From an uncultured Alistipes sp. (GTDB lineage Bacteria > Bacteroidota > Bacteroidia > Bacteroidales > Rikenellaceae): DNA of 57,699 bases. The stretch spans positions 1 to 57,699 of the forward strand of contig CAJGEC010000012.1 of the NCBI GenBank assembly GCA_904502285.1, written 5' to 3'. The notes below the pieces were generated by a model. It did not search any database and had not been told where the DNA came from. It saw nothing but the letters and a program-made list of their open reading frames with translations. The translations under genes were made by a program, and so were the position numbers. Positions 32,206 to 41,296 of the stretch are shown in pieces; position 1 is the stretch's first letter; each line of letters starts with the position of its first letter.

Positions 32206-32637
32206 ATGAAACGATTGATTTTATTTTCTATGGCCCTCCTTTTTTCTCTCGTCACGACGACAGGTTGTTGCGATTGTCGCAACCGTTCGAAGCTTGAGAA
32301 GCCCCTTGTAGGCACCGAGTGGCAGTTGGTTCAGCTGATGGGCCAGGAGGTTAAGGCCGAGGGAGAGAGCTACACATTGCTCTTCCACGACAACGGCACT
32401 GCGTCGGGTGTTGGCGACTGCAACCGCCTCACCGCCACCTTCACTGTGACCTCGTCACGCGCCTTGACCATCGCCAACCTTGGCTCTACGCGCCGTCTCT
32501 GCCCCAACCACAAGCAGGAGAGCGCCTACTACGATATGCTTGAGAGCGTCACCCACTACGAGATGGATGCCGACAATATGCTACTTCTGAGCAATGGCAC
32601 CCTCGTAGCCATTATGCACGCCGTGGCTGCTGAGTAA
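32206..32637 (+). CDS. META-domain lipoprotein
   Basis: A 143-aa predicted lipoprotein (lipobox Cys21 in VTTTGCCDC). The mature part is a META/HslJ-like domain: LVGTEWQLVQLMGQ, YTLLFHDNGTASGVGDCNRL, and the ending NMLLLSNGTLVAIM. Such proteins are envelope stress-related, with unclear biochemistry. The ATG at 32206 was chosen because it begins the signal peptide; an in-frame ATG at 32155 lies upstream of the -7 box. A terminator follows at 32682-32716. Confidence 0.88.
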   Translation: MKRLILFSMALLFSLVTTTGCCDCRNRSKLEKPLVGTEWQLVQLMGQEVKAEGESYTLLFHDNGTASGVGDCNRLTATFTVTSSRALTIANLGSTRRLCPNHKQESAYYDMLESVTHYEMDADNMLLLSNGTLVAIMHAVAAE

Positions 32638-32681
32638 CACCAGGGACGCCACTCACGTAGATTGCTGTATATAATATCACC

Positions 32682-32716
32682 AAACCCTTGCCCCCCAAAG
32701 GAGCAAGGGTTTTTGG
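32682..32716 (+). terminator. Terminator of the META gene
   Basis: The stem AAACCCTTGC and GCAAGGGTTT, with the loop closed by a C-run, is followed by TTGG. Confidence 0.75.
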
Positions 32717-32887
32717 CCTTTATGCGAGAGAGGTTGAAAGGGTTAGGGAGGTTATTGTGTTTAGAGAATTTATGAAGTTTAGGGTAGGTTTGCGCAACGT
32801 GTAAATTTTGTACGCTCCCCTTACCCCCAACTACATCACCTTTAATCTCCTTAGACTCCTTAGTTCACGCCCATCTCCCATCACGCA

Positions 32888-32926
32888 TAAAACAAAAGAG
32901 CGCACCCCCTTTCGGAGATGCGCTCT
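32888..32926 (-). terminator. Terminator of tnaA
   Basis: The stem AGAGCGCA and TGCGCTCT is followed on the minus strand by TTTGTTTT. Confidence 0.75.
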
Positions 32927-33012
32927 GCGCTTTAGGTAGTGGCTCGACTCGGATTAATCCTCGTCACCGTAACAAGGGATTCCCCTCATCACTCGCCCAC
33001 CCCTTGGGTATA

Positions 33013-34386
33013 TTACAAACGCTCAAGCTTAACTGTGAAGTGACGCATCAACTCAGTCTCCCAAACGATCTTCACACCACGTGTAATCTCGTGACGACGG
33101 TCATATACGTTCTTCAAAGCAGCAGCGATAACGTCCATATGGTTGTTAGTGTATGAACGACGAGCGATACACAAACGGAGAAGGTCAAGACCACCGAAAC
33201 GGTTCTCACGAGTTACAGGATCACGGTCAGCAAGGATGTAACCGATCTCGCAACCACGAACACCAGCCTCAAGGTAGAGCTCGATAGCGAGGGTCTGTGC
33301 TGGGAACTCCTCCTTAGGGATGTTAGACAACACCTTGTCAGCATCTACGAACAATGCGTGACCACCTACAGGACGCTGGTAAGGAATGCCGTACTCGTCG
33401 AGCTTAGCAGCGAGGTACTGAACCTGCTTGATACGAGTCTCGATAGTGTCGAGCTCAGTGTTCTCGTCCAAACCTACAGCCAAAGCAGCCATATCACGAC
33501 CGTTCATACCACCGTAAGTCAAGAAGCCCTCGAATGGGATACAGAAACGCTTAGCACCCTCGTACCAGTCCTCGTGACGTGTAGCGATGAAACCACCCAT
33601 ATTTACAAGACCGTCCTTCTTTGATGACATAGTCATACCGTCAGCGTAAGAGAACATCTCCTTGCAAATCTCCTTAATAGTCTTATCTGCGTAACCCTCC
33701 TCACGAGTCTTGATGAAGTAAGCGTTCTCAACGAAACGAGCTGAGTCGAATACTACGCGCTTGCCATACTTGTCAGCGATAGCACGAACGTCGCGCAAGT
33801 TCTTCATTGATACAGGCTGACCACCTGCTGTGTTGTTAGTAACGGTTACGATGATGAAAGGAATCTTCTCTGCGTTCTCAGCCAAAGCCTTCTCCAACTT
33901 AGCACAGTCTACCTCACCCTTGAAAGGAATCTCAAGCTGAGTATCCTTAGCAGCGTCGATAGTGCAGTCCAAAGCGGTAGCCTTACGGAACTCGATATGA
34001 CCCTTAGTAGTATCGAAGTGTGAGTTACCTGGGATGATGTCGCCAGCCTTTACAAGGTGAGAGAACAATACGTTCTCAGCAGCACGACCCTGGTGTGTAG
34101 GGATAACGTACTCGAAACCTGTGATACGGCCGATAGTCTCCTTAAGCTCGAAGAATGACTTTGAACCAGCATAAGCCTCGTCACCAGTCATCATAGCAGC
34201 CCACTGACGGTCGCTCATAGCACCTGTACCTGAGTCAGTCAAACAGTCGATATAAACCTGCTCTGACTTTAAGCCGAAGAGGTTATAGTGTGCCTCCTTG
34301 AGCCACTGCTCACGCTCTGCACGTGTGCTCTTCTTCAAAGGCTCAACCATCTTAATTCGATACGCTTCTGCAAATGGAATTTCCAT
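33013..34386 (-). CDS. tnaA: Tryptophanase
   Basis: A 457-aa PLP beta-eliminating lyase converting tryptophan to indole, pyruvate and ammonia. Family hallmarks are LTDSGTGAMSDRQWAAMM, PTHQGRAAENV, and the PLP lysine K257 in MSSKKDG. It is distinguished from the close relative tyrosine phenol-lyase by two positions known to separate the families. Asp125 in FDTTKGH is Thr in TPL, and Ile381 in RGCEIG is the key Arg381 in TPL. The monocistronic gene has a promoter at 34485-34492 and a perfect palindrome in its leader. No TnaC-like leader peptide was recognised. Confidence 0.93.
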   Translation of the reverse strand: MEIPFAEAYRIKMVEPLKKSTRAEREQWLKEAHYNLFGLKSEQVYIDCLTDSGTGAMSDRQWAAMMTGDEAYAGSKSFFELKETIGRITGFEYVIPTHQGRAAENVLFSHLVKAGDIIPGNSHFDTTKGHIEFRKATALDCTIDAAKDTQLEIPFKGEVDCAKLEKALAENAEKIPFIIVTVTNNTAGGQPVSMKNLRDVRAIADKYGKRVVFDSARFVENAYFIKTREEGYADKTIKEICKEMFSYADGMTMSSKKDGLVNMGGFIATRHEDWYEGAKRFCIPFEGFLTYGGMNGRDMAALAVGLDENTELDTIETRIKQVQYLAAKLDEYGIPYQRPVGGHALFVDADKVLSNIPKEEFPAQTLAIELYLEAGVRGCEIGYILADRDPVTRENRFGGLDLLRLCIARRSYTNNHMDVIAAALKNVYDRRHEITRGVKIVWETELMRHFTVKLERL

Positions 34387-34451
34387 AGTAGTTTAGTTTT
34401 TTAGGTTATCTTTATAATTTAATAATATATTCTTTTTTTCGCAACCTCATT

Positions 34452-34465
34452 CACGCAATTGCGTG
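34452..34465. promoter_or_regulatory. Candidate operator palindrome in the tnaA leader
   Basis: CACGCAATTGCGTG is a perfect 14-bp palindrome. It lies about 13-26 bases downstream of the predicted tnaA transcription start, where a bound repressor would block transcription. Confidence 0.5.
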
Positions 34466-34484
34466 TATTTATGTAATTACGCCA

Positions 34485-34515
34485 CAAAGGTAGTCAAAAA
34501 TATGGTCTATTGCAA
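34485..34515 (-). promoter_or_regulatory. Promoter of tnaA
   Basis: The minus strand reads TTGC (34512-34515), 19 bases, then TACCTTTG (34485-34492). The leader to the ATG at 34386 is about 90 nt. Confidence 0.7.
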
Positions 34516-34563
34516 CTAATTACAAAAAATATTTTATCCTATTTTCCCTTCGTTTTTGCAGTA

Positions 34564-35565
34564 CTACTTATTCGCCACCAAGAGTTCGAGGATTTGTACG
34601 GCGTTGAGTGCTGCGCCCTTACGAATTTGGTCGGCAACACACCAGAAGGTAATACCTCGCTCCGAACCTAAATCCTTGCGAATACGACCGACATAGACAG
34701 GGTCGCTACCCTCAATAAAGAGTGGCATAGGGTATCGCTTCTCCGCTGGCTCGTCCATAAGCACAATACCCTTAGCCTCTGCAAAGGCCTCACGAACAGC
34801 CTCCACGCTAAGTTCATCCTCGGTCTCAACCCAGATAGCCTCAGAGTGAGCGCGCATAACAGGCACACGCACACACGTAGCCGAGGTGCGGATGTCGGAG
34901 TGCATAATCTTGCGGGTCTCGTGGAACATCTTCATCTCCTCCTTGGTGTAGTCGTTATCCTGGAACACGTCGATATGTGGGATAAGGTTGTAGGCAAGCT
35001 GGTAGGCAAACTTCTCGACCTTTGGCTGGCGACCCTCGACGATATCGCGGTGCTGCTGCTCGAACTCCTGCATAGCCGTAGCACCTGCGCCACTGGCCGA
35101 CTGGTAGGTCGCCACGTGTACTCGCTCGATATGCGAAAGACGCTCGATAACTCCCAAAGCAACAACCATTTGGATAGTTGTACAGTTAGGATTAGCAATG
35201 ATACGACGAGGTGCATTGAAGGCATCGTCGCCATTCACCTCTGGCACAACCAAAGGTACATCATCATCCATACGGAAAGCACTTGAGTTGTCGATCATAA
35301 AGGCTCCGTACTTGGTAATCGTCTCGGCAAACTCCTTAGAGGTGGATGCTCCAGCCGAGCAGAGTGCCACATCAATATCCTTGAAATCGTCGTTATGCTG
35401 CAACTCTCTCACCACGATATCCTCACCACGGAAGCGGTAAGAAGAGCCTGCACTACGCTTTGAGCCAAAGAGTCGTAACTCATCGATAGCCATAGGGTGC
35501 TTCTCCAAGATTGAGAGGAACTCCTGTCCCACAGCACCACTCACACCAACAATTGCTATTTTCAT
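34564..35565 (-). CDS. asd: Aspartate-semialdehyde dehydrogenase
   Basis: A 333-aa NADPH-dependent enzyme making aspartate 4-semialdehyde, the branch point to lysine, diaminopimelate, threonine and methionine. The N-terminal Rossmann motif is IVGVSGAVGQEFL, catalytic Cys128 is in NPNCTTIQM, and the substrate-binding histidine region is RVPVMRAHSEAIW. It lies 91 bases after the PBP1A gene on the same strand with no clear terminator between, so it is probably co-transcribed. The shared theme with PBP1A would be peptidoglycan, through diaminopimelate supply. Confidence 0.95.
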   Translation of the reverse strand: MKIAIVGVSGAVGQEFLSILEKHPMAIDELRLFGSKRSAGSSYRFRGEDIVVRELQHNDDFKDIDVALCSAGASTSKEFAETITKYGAFMIDNSSAFRMDDDVPLVVPEVNGDDAFNAPRRIIANPNCTTIQMVVALGVIERLSHIERVHVATYQSASGAGATAMQEFEQQHRDIVEGRQPKVEKFAYQLAYNLIPHIDVFQDNDYTKEEMKMFHETRKIMHSDIRTSATCVRVPVMRAHSEAIWVETEDELSVEAVREAFAEAKGIVLMDEPAEKRYPMPLFIEGSDPVYVGRIRKDLGSERGITFWCVADQIRKGAALNAVQILELLVANK

Positions 35566-35656
35566 AACTTATCGTTTTTTACTATATTATATATTTATCC
35601 ATTTACCATTGGGGCAACGCCCAATGAATTGTGGTCATTTATCCTTTCTGAGTCGT

Positions 35657-38098
35657 TTAGAAGAAGCCACCCTCGTCGAAGAAGATGTCGTCCTCGACGC
35701 TCTGCGTAGGCTGCTCCTCCATATTGACCTCGCAACTATAATCGGGCTCCTCATCCGAACGCTCGAAACGGTCGGTGCGCTCAACACCGAGCGAGCCATC
35801 TTCAAAGACCTTGGTAAGGAACTTACCTGCGATAGGCAGGGCGATGCGTGAGCCATCGGCATTGCGAGTGAAGTGGATGCCATTCTCCTCGCCACCAACC
35901 CAAACACCCATAACGAGGTTAGGCAAGGCACACATAAACCAAGCATCTACATTATCGTTGGTAGTACCCGTCTTAGCGGCAATCTCCACATCGCCGAAGT
36001 TAAACTCGTAGATCATACGGCGTGCCGTACCCATAGTCACAACACGTTGCATCATCGTAATCATCGTGTAGGCCACACGGCGCGAAAGCACCTCCTCGGT
36101 CTTTGGTGTGAAGGTAGCAAGCACATTACCCTGGTTATCCTCGATGCGTGTCACGAAGATTGGATCTACGTGGACACCCTTATTGGCAAATGTTGAGTAT
36201 GCCGAGGCCATCTCAAAGGTGTTGCTATCGTAGGAGCCGATGCAGAGCGCCACCACAGGGTCGATATAACTCTTGATGCCGATGTCGTGGATAAACTGCG
36301 CAACAGCCTCTGGGCTCTTAGCCTGCTTCATAATCCAAGCCGAGTAGTTGTTGCGACTATTCGCCAAGCCCCAATAGAGAGGATGAACGCCCGTGTACTC
36401 CACCTCGGAAGCCTCCTTTGGCGACCAAATACCCGAAGGGGTCTCGATAGACACGGGCATATTAGGCACAGGAGTACAAGGCGTTAGACCAAGGTGGTCG
36501 ATAGCAAAGGTATAGATGAAAGGCTTTGCCGTAGAACCTACCTGACGCTTACCCTGTGTCGCAGCATCATACTTGAAGTAGCGATAATCTGGACCTCCGA
36601 CGTATGCACGTACATATCCCGAAGCGGGGTCTATAGCAACAAACGCACCACGCATAGTCTTCTTATAGTGGATGAGCGAGTCGCGTGGGGTAATCACCGT
36701 ATCGCGTAGGCCACTGAAGGTGAATACCTGCATACTCCTTGGCGTATTGAACGAGGCCTTGATATCTGTCTCCGACACACCCTCCTTAGCCATCTGGCGC
36801 CAACGCTCCGTCTGGCGCATAGCGTCATCTATCTTCTTATCCGACTCCGCCTTGTTTAGGTCGGGGAAGAGCGAGCCACCACGGCTCTTAATCTGGCTAT
36901 TCATACGTGGCTGCACCGTTTCGCCCATATGTTCACGAAAGGCCTCCTCGGCATACATCTGCATACGAGAGTCCACCGTGGTATATATCTTCAGACCATC
37001 ACGATAGATGTCATAGCAGTCGCCATTAGCCTTCTTATTCTTGTAGCACCAGCCATAGATAGGGTTCTCGTTATACTCCTTGAGTGCCTGCTCGTAATCC
37101 CACTCGGTGTAGTAGTTACGACGCTCAGGCTCCTTGGCCATCATAGTACGACGCACCATCTCACGGAAATAGGTCGCCATACCCTCGTTATGGGCATCGG
37201 CAGCACGGCGGTAGCGGGTCAAATCGATAGGCAACTCCATCAACGAATCTGCCACATCGCGCGAGATAGCCCCCGCAGCAGCAAGACGGCTAAGCACAGT
37301 ATTTCTACGCTCACGAGCCTTCTCGTTGGGTAGACCTCGCTTGAGTGGGGCGTATGTTCCTGGGGCTTTGACCTGGCCAGCGATAACTGCGGCCTCCTCG
37401 ATAGCCAAATCACAAGGCTCCTTGCCGAAGAAGTTGTTTGCTGCCGACTTGATACCGAAATTAGAGTTCGAGAACTCCACGGTATTGAGGTACATAGCCA
37501 CAATCTCCTCCTTGGTGTAGTTATACTCAAGTTGTGTGGCAATGACATACTCCTGAGCCTTAGCGGCCAATGTTCCAGCATTACCCTCCATACCCTCCTT
37601 ATTACGACGAGTCTTGTAGAGGTTCTTAGCCAACTGCTGAGTCACGGTACTTCCACCACCCTGATTCGACTGGCGCAACAGCACGGTCTTGATGCCTGCA
37701 CGTGCCGTAGCCTGGAAGTCGATGCCTGGATGGTCGAAGAAACGTACATCCTCCGTTGCCAAGAGTGCAGCCACGATGGTAGGCAACTTATGACCATCTA
37801 TCTCAAGCCACTTAGTACGGTCTGCTGGGAATAACTCCTCGTATGAGAGGTAGGTGCGGTTCTCGATGAAGTAAGTGCCAAGCACCTCGCCATCCTCCGA
37901 AAATATCTGCGTAGCGAGGTTGGTTTTAGGATTCTCCAACTCGTCGAAGGTAGGCATAGGACCAAGCACCTCGGTCTTTGCCATAATGAAGAGGCTCGCA
38001 ACGGCGATGATGCCGACGGCTACCAAGGTCCACATCGCCCTGATTACCCACGTCTTCCAACCCTTGGAGTTCTTCTTAGTATTGCTATTCTTTGCCAT
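35657..38098 (-). CDS. Penicillin-binding protein 1A, bifunctional transglycosylase/transpeptidase
   Basis: An 813-aa class A PBP that polymerises and cross-links peptidoglycan. It has a short cytoplasmic N-terminus, one transmembrane helix (about 17-39), a GT51 transglycosylase domain (about 65-240, catalytic Glu116 in ATEDVRFFDHPG, GGSTVTQQLAKN) and a transpeptidase domain (about 400-770). The transpeptidase carries active Ser522 in GSTAKPF (SxxK), the SRN motif in LANSRNNYS and KTGTTND. The C-terminus is acidic with phenylalanines at the end. It lies 38 bases after the metalloprotease/barrel gene and ahead of asd. Confidence 0.95.
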   Translation of the reverse strand: MAKNSNTKKNSKGWKTWVIRAMWTLVAVGIIAVASLFIMAKTEVLGPMPTFDELENPKTNLATQIFSEDGEVLGTYFIENRTYLSYEELFPADRTKWLEIDGHKLPTIVAALLATEDVRFFDHPGIDFQATARAGIKTVLLRQSNQGGGSTVTQQLAKNLYKTRRNKEGMEGNAGTLAAKAQEYVIATQLEYNYTKEEIVAMYLNTVEFSNSNFGIKSAANNFFGKEPCDLAIEEAAVIAGQVKAPGTYAPLKRGLPNEKARERRNTVLSRLAAAGAISRDVADSLMELPIDLTRYRRAADAHNEGMATYFREMVRRTMMAKEPERRNYYTEWDYEQALKEYNENPIYGWCYKNKKANGDCYDIYRDGLKIYTTVDSRMQMYAEEAFREHMGETVQPRMNSQIKSRGGSLFPDLNKAESDKKIDDAMRQTERWRQMAKEGVSETDIKASFNTPRSMQVFTFSGLRDTVITPRDSLIHYKKTMRGAFVAIDPASGYVRAYVGGPDYRYFKYDAATQGKRQVGSTAKPFIYTFAIDHLGLTPCTPVPNMPVSIETPSGIWSPKEASEVEYTGVHPLYWGLANSRNNYSAWIMKQAKSPEAVAQFIHDIGIKSYIDPVVALCIGSYDSNTFEMASAYSTFANKGVHVDPIFVTRIEDNQGNVLATFTPKTEEVLSRRVAYTMITMMQRVVTMGTARRMIYEFNFGDVEIAAKTGTTNDNVDAWFMCALPNLVMGVWVGGEENGIHFTRNADGSRIALPIAGKFLTKVFEDGSLGVERTDRFERSDEEPDYSCEVNMEEQPTQSVEDDIFFDEGGFF

Positions 38099-38136
38099 AT
38101 AGTTTGGTTATTATTTTAGTCCTTATTCGTGTCTCG

Positions 38137-41115
38137 TTAGAATGGCAAGCCTAATCCGAACGAGAAGTATAGTTTACCATTGCTAAACGGAGCAAACGAC
38201 ATCTTCTGATACAACGAGAAGGTTGCCGATATTGTTGCGGCATCGGGCATAGTAAATAGGTTGAAATCGACGCCCAAGTCCAAGCCAAACGATGCGATAT
38301 TCTTCCTCACCTTCGCAAATACACCCTCATCCCTTATCAAGCCAGGCATATCAAACGAGGCGTAGTCGGCTCCTATGTTGAGCCTCAGACGCTTGAAAAA
38401 GATAACTCCCTCCCATCCTCCATCGGGATACCAAACGGGGAGTTGGTAGTTCAGCGACGTAGCGACATAGTTATCGTTCTGTATCTCGTAGGCCGAGTAA
38501 CCTCGAGGCAAGAGGCGTGTAGACTTGAACGACATCAGCGACAACACCAAGTCGGAATGGAAACCGCCCAGCGACGTCTGGTACGAAGCCGCTAACGACA
38601 GGGAGTGGTGAGGAGCAAAGCCTGGTGTGTACAACTTGCCATAGAGCACCATCAGGTGGCCCATATCGTCGGTCGTAGGGTTGAGCGTATAACTACCCGA
38701 TGCCACGACTCCCCACGGTGGCAAGAAGTCGCGATGAGACTTACGCACCATATCCTGAAAGCCGATACCCACAGAGAGTTGGTGAACACCCTCCGAATAG
38801 CCTATCGTTCGTATGTTGCTAACCTTGTAGTCGTTAATCTCTATATCATCCACATTGGCAACCATACCATTCGAGAAGTTCCACGACGTGGAGAGCACTA
38901 ATTGGCGAGTGTGGTAGCCACGGGCCAAGAGCAGAGGTAGTGTCGCACCTGCACCCAACGAGTAGTACTTACCCAGAGCCACATCGGGCGAATACTCCAA
39001 CTCGCCCTTCTCCGTGTCGTAGGCAACCACCCTATATATCTGCTGACTACCACCATAAGTACCTCTTACCCATAGGTTTACACCCAAGCCATTATACGTG
39101 AGCATACCCTTATATACTGAGCCCTCGTTAGGATTCCAACCCCACGTCAAGAAACCTTCGAGTGTCGAAAGGATATTCTGAGACATAATCGTAGCACCAA
39201 GGTTAAAGGCTATCGACGACTCCTCGACAATGGCGTAGGGGTCGTAGGATGCTGGTGCCCAACTATGGATGTTGAAGGCGTGGAGGAGGCGGTTGAAGCG
39301 ACGTGGCGGAGTCTGTGCCATAACACTATCCTTGGCTACTTCATCAAATCTTACGGTATCGAGGTTTACCACTCCCCAGCGCTTGCCTTCGGGTAACATA
39401 ATCTGACGAGGAGTATTACTATAGGCCACTCTTTGTCCTCCATTAACACTCTGCGTAACAGGCAAATATCCTCGCTTATCGTACGACACAGCCACTACCC
39501 TATCATCATCCAATAACGATGGTTGGAACGAGCCATACTTAGACGTTGAGAGGCGTGTCTCCCTGCCCGAAGCCAAATCAAGACAGTGTAACTCATCGCA
39601 ACCCGAAACGATAGAGCCAAAATATAACTTACCATTCGAGGCACTAAGGTCGCTAAGCGTGGTATAGGCGGCGCGGGTCACAGGAGTAAGCACATCCCCA
39701 TCTACACGCGCTATGTGCATTCCATCATCATCCGTGACAATTAAGTAGATAGCACGAGTGACATCGTCCCACGCCATACCGTGAATCTCGCTACCGTATG
39801 GCACAGGTTTACGGCGGCGACCCTCCATATCGTTGATATATATGGTGTATCTACCATCGGGCGTGTATTCCACCCACGCCATACAATCGCCCTCCAATGG
39901 TGTAGGGTACAACACGTTGCGATGCTTAGAGAAGCTACGTATCCTACCACTCTCCACATTCATAAAGCAGAGTTCCGAATGGACCTTCTCGGCAAAGAGG
40001 GTGCTATGGCGGTACTCAGTCCACCACAACTTACCCGTACGACTCAATTTAGGGCGCGACGACACAATACCCGTATAGGCCAAACGGCGCTCCTGGCCAC
40101 TCTCCGCATCCAACTCATAGATAGCCGTCGGGTGGTCGAAGTCCTCCTTCAGCACCAGCACCTTGCCATCGCCCTTGGCCACGGGGTGGGCATAGGTGGT
40201 AAAGGAGCGAGGCTCAGCCACGGGGATAAGCTCCGTGGTTTGGTCTACATCATCGAGAGGTTGCCAATGGTAGTAGAGTTTATTGAAGGTGTCGTAGAAG
40301 AGCTTCGACTGCGACACACCATACAACTTATTCAATACCCACGACGTAGAGACCACCATATAGGGGCGACGTGAGGTGAGTTCCGCAACATCATCACCCA
40401 TAATACGACCAAAGCGGTTATAGCCGTGGCGACACATCAAATAGCCGAGGTTATAGTGGTTGGGGATATAATCCTTGAACGACCCACAGAACCACTTATC
40501 TATATTTTTAAACTCGTTCGCCACATTGCCGTACGCACGATAAGCCATCGTGAATGAGGGTTGCAGGCCTCGACCAAAGGTGGACATCTGCGTCTCGCTC
40601 ATCACGGCATCGCCCTCCATCATCCACAACGGCATAAAGAGCAGACCTATGGTAGAACTCTGCTGACCAATGACATAACTTAGGGCCTTGACAACGCCAC
40701 GGTTGAGGTTGTTGTACTGCACAGCGTGGCGGTACTCATGGGCAATGAGTTGCTTGACCCACGGCATAGAGTAGCCATTGACGCTCGGTGTAGAGAGAAA
40801 CTCCACACGGCGTGGCATCCACATCACAAGACCGTTGGACATAAAGTTCGAGGGATGCACGACGAAGGGGATAGACATCTGTGGGTGGCGATAGCCGTAT
40901 GAGATACCCGACTCCACAGCATCGAGGTAGTGCATCATACGCTGAGCCACATTGGTTGCGGTATCGGGATAGACCACACGATACTTCTCGCTCTTCATCT
41001 GTCGCCAACGAAACGAGGGGGGATCAACACCCCAACTATAGTACTGCGCAGAGAGTCGTTCCGTGGCCATAAGACCACAGATTACAAGCGCAATAACCAT
41101 AATCAATCTCCTCAT
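38137..41115 (-). CDS. Outer-membrane protein: gluzincin-like metalloprotease, TolB-like propeller and C-terminal barrel
   Basis: A 992-aa envelope protein starting with a signal peptide (about 1-24). Residues 60-190 look like a metallopeptidase of the MA clan. H126-E127-x-x-H130 in LIAHEYRHAVQ is followed by a candidate third zinc ligand, Glu167 in WMMEGDA. The middle (about 260-560) has repeats typical of TolB/DPP-IV beta-propeller blades (SGQERRLAYTGIVSSRPKLS and DLASGRETRLSTS). The last ~300 residues alternate beta strands and end in Phe (FSFGLGLPF), indicating an outer-membrane barrel. The ATG at 41115 fits the signal peptide and lies downstream of the -7 box at 41142-41149. It heads an operon with PBP1A and asd. 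Substrate unknown. Confidence 0.8.
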   Translation of the reverse strand: MRRLIMVIALVICGLMATERLSAQYYSWGVDPPSFRWRQMKSEKYRVVYPDTATNVAQRMMHYLDAVESGISYGYRHPQMSIPFVVHPSNFMSNGLVMWMPRRVEFLSTPSVNGYSMPWVKQLIAHEYRHAVQYNNLNRGVVKALSYVIGQQSSTIGLLFMPLWMMEGDAVMSETQMSTFGRGLQPSFTMAYRAYGNVANEFKNIDKWFCGSFKDYIPNHYNLGYLMCRHGYNRFGRIMGDDVAELTSRRPYMVVSTSWVLNKLYGVSQSKLFYDTFNKLYYHWQPLDDVDQTTELIPVAEPRSFTTYAHPVAKGDGKVLVLKEDFDHPTAIYELDAESGQERRLAYTGIVSSRPKLSRTGKLWWTEYRHSTLFAEKVHSELCFMNVESGRIRSFSKHRNVLYPTPLEGDCMAWVEYTPDGRYTIYINDMEGRRRKPVPYGSEIHGMAWDDVTRAIYLIVTDDDGMHIARVDGDVLTPVTRAAYTTLSDLSASNGKLYFGSIVSGCDELHCLDLASGRETRLSTSKYGSFQPSLLDDDRVVAVSYDKRGYLPVTQSVNGGQRVAYSNTPRQIMLPEGKRWGVVNLDTVRFDEVAKDSVMAQTPPRRFNRLLHAFNIHSWAPASYDPYAIVEESSIAFNLGATIMSQNILSTLEGFLTWGWNPNEGSVYKGMLTYNGLGVNLWVRGTYGGSQQIYRVVAYDTEKGELEYSPDVALGKYYSLGAGATLPLLLARGYHTRQLVLSTSWNFSNGMVANVDDIEINDYKVSNIRTIGYSEGVHQLSVGIGFQDMVRKSHRDFLPPWGVVASGSYTLNPTTDDMGHLMVLYGKLYTPGFAPHHSLSLAASYQTSLGGFHSDLVLSLMSFKSTRLLPRGYSAYEIQNDNYVATSLNYQLPVWYPDGGWEGVIFFKRLRLNIGADYASFDMPGLIRDEGVFAKVRKNIASFGLDLGVDFNLFTMPDAATISATFSLYQKMSFAPFSNGKLYFSFGLGLPF

Positions 41116-41141
41116 CTGTTGTTGTATGTATATATAACGTG

Positions 41142-41149
41142 CAAATATA
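41142..41149 (-). promoter_or_regulatory. -7 box of the metalloprotease-PBP1A-asd operon
   Basis: The minus strand reads TATATTTG about 27 bases upstream of the ATG at 41115. It excludes the more distant in-frame ATG at 41490. Confidence 0.6.
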
Positions 41150-41231
41150 CGAATAATTTTGGTAATATCGCACGCATTAGACCCGCTATTATGCAGTGAC
41201 CCAAAAAGTTTACCGACAACCCCCTCCTCAA

Positions 41232-41267
41232 CAACAAAACAGGAGGGCCTCGCAACCGAAGCCCTCC
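41232..41267 (-). terminator. Terminator of the ior operon
   Basis: The stem GGAGGGC and GCCCTCC around a 12-nt loop is followed on the minus strand by TGTTTTGTTG. Confidence 0.7.
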
Positions 41268-41296
41268 CAATACTATCTATAATTCTACTCTTGTGA

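Larger units (their letters stand above)
32638..33012. other. Convergent intergenic region
   Basis: These 375 bases contain no gene. A terminator sits at each end (32682-32716 for the META gene, 32888-32926 for tnaA). Between them is a G/A-rich stretch (about 32724-32790) followed by a C/T-rich stretch (about 32813-32880) of unknown meaning. Confidence 0.55.

Noticed and set aside
33013..34386. Tyrosine phenol-lyase as the identity of the PLP lyase
   Set aside because: The TPL-defining Thr124 and Arg381 positions are Asp125 and Ile381 here, as in tryptophanase.
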